Positions 5,606 through 6,930 of a stretch of DNA of 6,930 bases are shown piece by piece. The stretch is from Sedimenticola sp. GTDB taxonomy: Bacteria; Pseudomonadota; Gammaproteobacteria; Chromatiales; Chromatiaceae. The DNA is taken from NCBI GenBank assembly GCA_030619405.1, contig JAUXBK010000140.1, positions 1 through 6,930 on the forward strand, written 5' to 3'. The stretch's first letter is position 1; each line of letters starts with the position of its first letter. Below the pieces are notes generated by a model. The model was not told the origin of the DNA. It searched no databases and worked only from the letters and a program-made list of their open reading frames with translations. The position numbers were made by a program, and so were the translations under genes.

Positions 5606-6930
5606 ATGCTTGCAAGCCGCCGTCGCCTCAGGAGCACGATCAACGTATGGCCTGGCTATGTGGATGCCCTGTCTGCACTGCTGATGCTGGTCATCTTCAC
5701 CCTGCTCATCTTTACTCTGGCGCAGTTGTTCCTCTCCGAAATACTCTCCAATCGGGATCGGGAGCTGGTGGAGCTGAATGACCGGCTGGCCGAGATCTCG
5801 AGCCTGCTGGATCTGGAGCAGCAGAAGAGTCGGAAGCTCGACAGTCAGGTGAAACATCTTTCGGAGCAATACAGTCTGAGTCTGGAAAAACAGTATGAGC
5901 TGTTTGGCCAGGTGGATCAGCTGAAAGCCCTGAGTGATGCGGACAAGGAGAAGCTGAAGCAGCAGTTACGGATGATGGCCTCGCTGCAGCAGGATATCGA
6001 CACCCTGCAGCAGCTGCGCAGCAAAATAGAGCAGGAGGTCGGGACGCTGGCACTGGCGGTGAAGAACCGGGAACAGCAGATCGAGACCTTGCAGGGCAGC
6101 GAAAAGACGCTGCAGGCCCGCATTGCCGCACTGGAACAGGATGCCCGGTCCACGCTGGGAAAGTTGTCTGAGAGCGCCGCCCAGGTTGGCGCCCTGAGGG
6201 ATCGCACCAGGCGATTGGAAGCGCGGCTGGCCGACGAGCAGGAGCGCACCCTGCTGGCCCAGACGGAGCTCGATCAGAAGGCGGTACGGATCGAGGATCT
6301 GGTGACCCTGGTGGTGACCTCGGAAGAAGCGCTGCAAGAGGAGAAGAAACTCTCTTACGAAGCCAGGGCGCAGATCGACCGGCTGAATCGTCAGATCAGC
6401 GCCCTGCGGGAACAGCTGGACGTGATCGGCCGCGCCCTGAACCTGGCCGAGGCGGGAAACAGCGCCCAGAAGGTGGAACTCGCCGATCTGGGCAAACGGC
6501 TCAACACGCTGCTGGCCAGGCAGGTCAACGAGCTGAAGCGTTATCGCTCGGAGTTCTTTGGGCGGCTGCGTGAGGTGTTGGGGGACAATCCCAATATCCG
6601 GGTGGTGGGTGACCGCTTCCTGCTGCCGTCGGAACTACTGTTTGCATCCGGTTCGGCGAAGTTGTGGGAGCAGGGGAAGCGGGAACTGGCCAAACTGGCG
6701 GTTACCCTGCGGCAGATCTCGGAGAAGATCCCGCCGGAGGTCAACTGGGTCCTGCGGGTCGACGGGCACACCGACAAACAGCCGATCCATACCAAACAGT
6801 TTCCCTCGAACTGGGAACTCTCCACCGCCCGGGCGGTCTCCGTGGTCCGCTACCTGGCCCGGCAGGGAATTCCCTCCAGCCGCATGGCGGCGACCGGCTT
6901 CGGTGAATTCCACCCGGTGGACCCGGCCGG
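5606..6930 (+). CDS. MotB/OmpA-like peptidoglycan-binding partner with long coiled coil (3' end cut)
   Basis: At least 441 residues, open to the right edge with no stop. The basic N terminus (Arg5-7, Arg9) leads into one membrane helix (about 20-43), preceded by WPGY and holding Asp20 in YVDALS. Asp20 sits where MotB, TolR and ExbD carry the proton-binding aspartate. Residues about 45-325 are almost continuous charged heptad-like helix, a predicted periplasmic coiled coil ending in a YRSEFFGRLREVLG stretch (about 309-322). An OmpA/MotB domain starts near 333 (VVGDRFLLPSELLFASGSA). It has DGHTD (386-390) and NWELSTARA (402-410), giving the peptidoglycan-contacting Asp390 and Arg409, then the GFGE motif near the edge. 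The start is 12 bases after the stop of the stator gene and in the same frame. There is no clear ribosome site, so coupled translation is likely. Standard MotB, TolR and ExbD lack such a long coil. Probably fewer than 40 residues are missing. Confidence 0.85.
   Translation, partial: MLASRRRLRSTINVWPGYVDALSALLMLVIFTLLIFTLAQLFLSEILSNRDRELVELNDRLAEISSLLDLEQQKSRKLDSQVKHLSEQYSLSLEKQYELFGQVDQLKALSDADKEKLKQQLRMMASLQQDIDTLQQLRSKIEQEVGTLALAVKNREQQIETLQGSEKTLQARIAALEQDARSTLGKLSESAAQVGALRDRTRRLEARLADEQERTLLAQTELDQKAVRIEDLVTLVVTSEEALQEEKKLSYEARAQIDRLNRQISALREQLDVIGRALNLAEAGNSAQKVELADLGKRLNTLLARQVNELKRYRSEFFGRLREVLGDNPNIRVVGDRFLLPSELLFASGSAKLWEQGKRELAKLAVTLRQISEKIPPEVNWVLRVDGHTDKQPIHTKQFPSNWELSTARAVSVVRYLARQGIPSSRMAATGFGEFHPVDPA

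Noticed and set aside
5081..5869. Bottom-strand open frame of 262 codons opposite the motor genes
   Set aside because: It spans the stop-start junction of two well-supported genes. Its translation is rich in Gln and His, typical of an antisense frame.
4754..6930. Zorya anti-phage system (zorA-zorB)
   Set aside because: ZorA has a long cytoplasmic helical tail, which is absent here (279 residues). ZorB is short, whereas this partner has a coil of about 280 residues. No zorC, zorD or zorE is in view. Only the general motor resemblance holds.
4754..6930. Flagellar motAB
   Set aside because: The stator has TolQ/ExbB-like TM3 wording, the partner has a long coiled coil, and there is no flagellar gene nearby. 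The OmpA domain is strongly MotB-like, so a distant relation is accepted but not the function.

Overview
The window looks like chromosomal DNA of a GC-rich gammaproteobacterium. The tesA / ybbA-ybbP divergent pair is a gammaproteobacterial arrangement known from E. coli, and the proteins resemble that group by eye. No rRNA, tRNA, CRISPR array, transposase or phage gene is visible. Every gene that can be read acts in the cell envelope.

Layout. (1) 117-722 (+): an outer-membrane lipoprotein of the PqiC / ABC-transport auxiliary family (DUF330), normally the last gene of an MCE-type lipid-transport operon whose other genes would lie left of the window. (2) 723-886: a short gap between convergent genes, almost filled by a nested inverted-repeat element with a perfect 19-bp outer arm pair. 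It resembles a small non-coding mobile or palindromic repeat. (3) 887-4068 (-): ybbA and ybbP, the ATPase and the large FtsX/MacB-type permease of an ABC complex, overlapping by GTGA. (4) 4067-4687 (+): tesA, a periplasmic SGNH/GDSL esterase. Its start codon shares two bases with the opposite-strand start codon of ybbA. (5) 4754-5593 and 5606 to the right edge (+): a two-gene ion-driven motor module. It comprises a 279-residue MotA/TolQ/ExbB-type stator subunit and a MotB-like partner with one membrane helix, about 280 residues of coiled coil and a peptidoglycan-binding OmpA domain cut by the window end.

How they may work together. YbbA and YbbP form an ABC machine that does mechanical work across the inner membrane, and TesA is its genetic neighbour that hydrolyses acyl esters and thioesters in the periplasm. 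The motor pair is the least understood part. It has the parts of a proton-driven stator anchored to peptidoglycan, but there is no flagellar, Tol or Ton context in view, and its long coiled-coil spacer is absent from standard MotB, TolR and ExbD. It is the best candidate for an undescribed system here. It probably forms an operon of its own, or one with tesA, that continues past the right edge.
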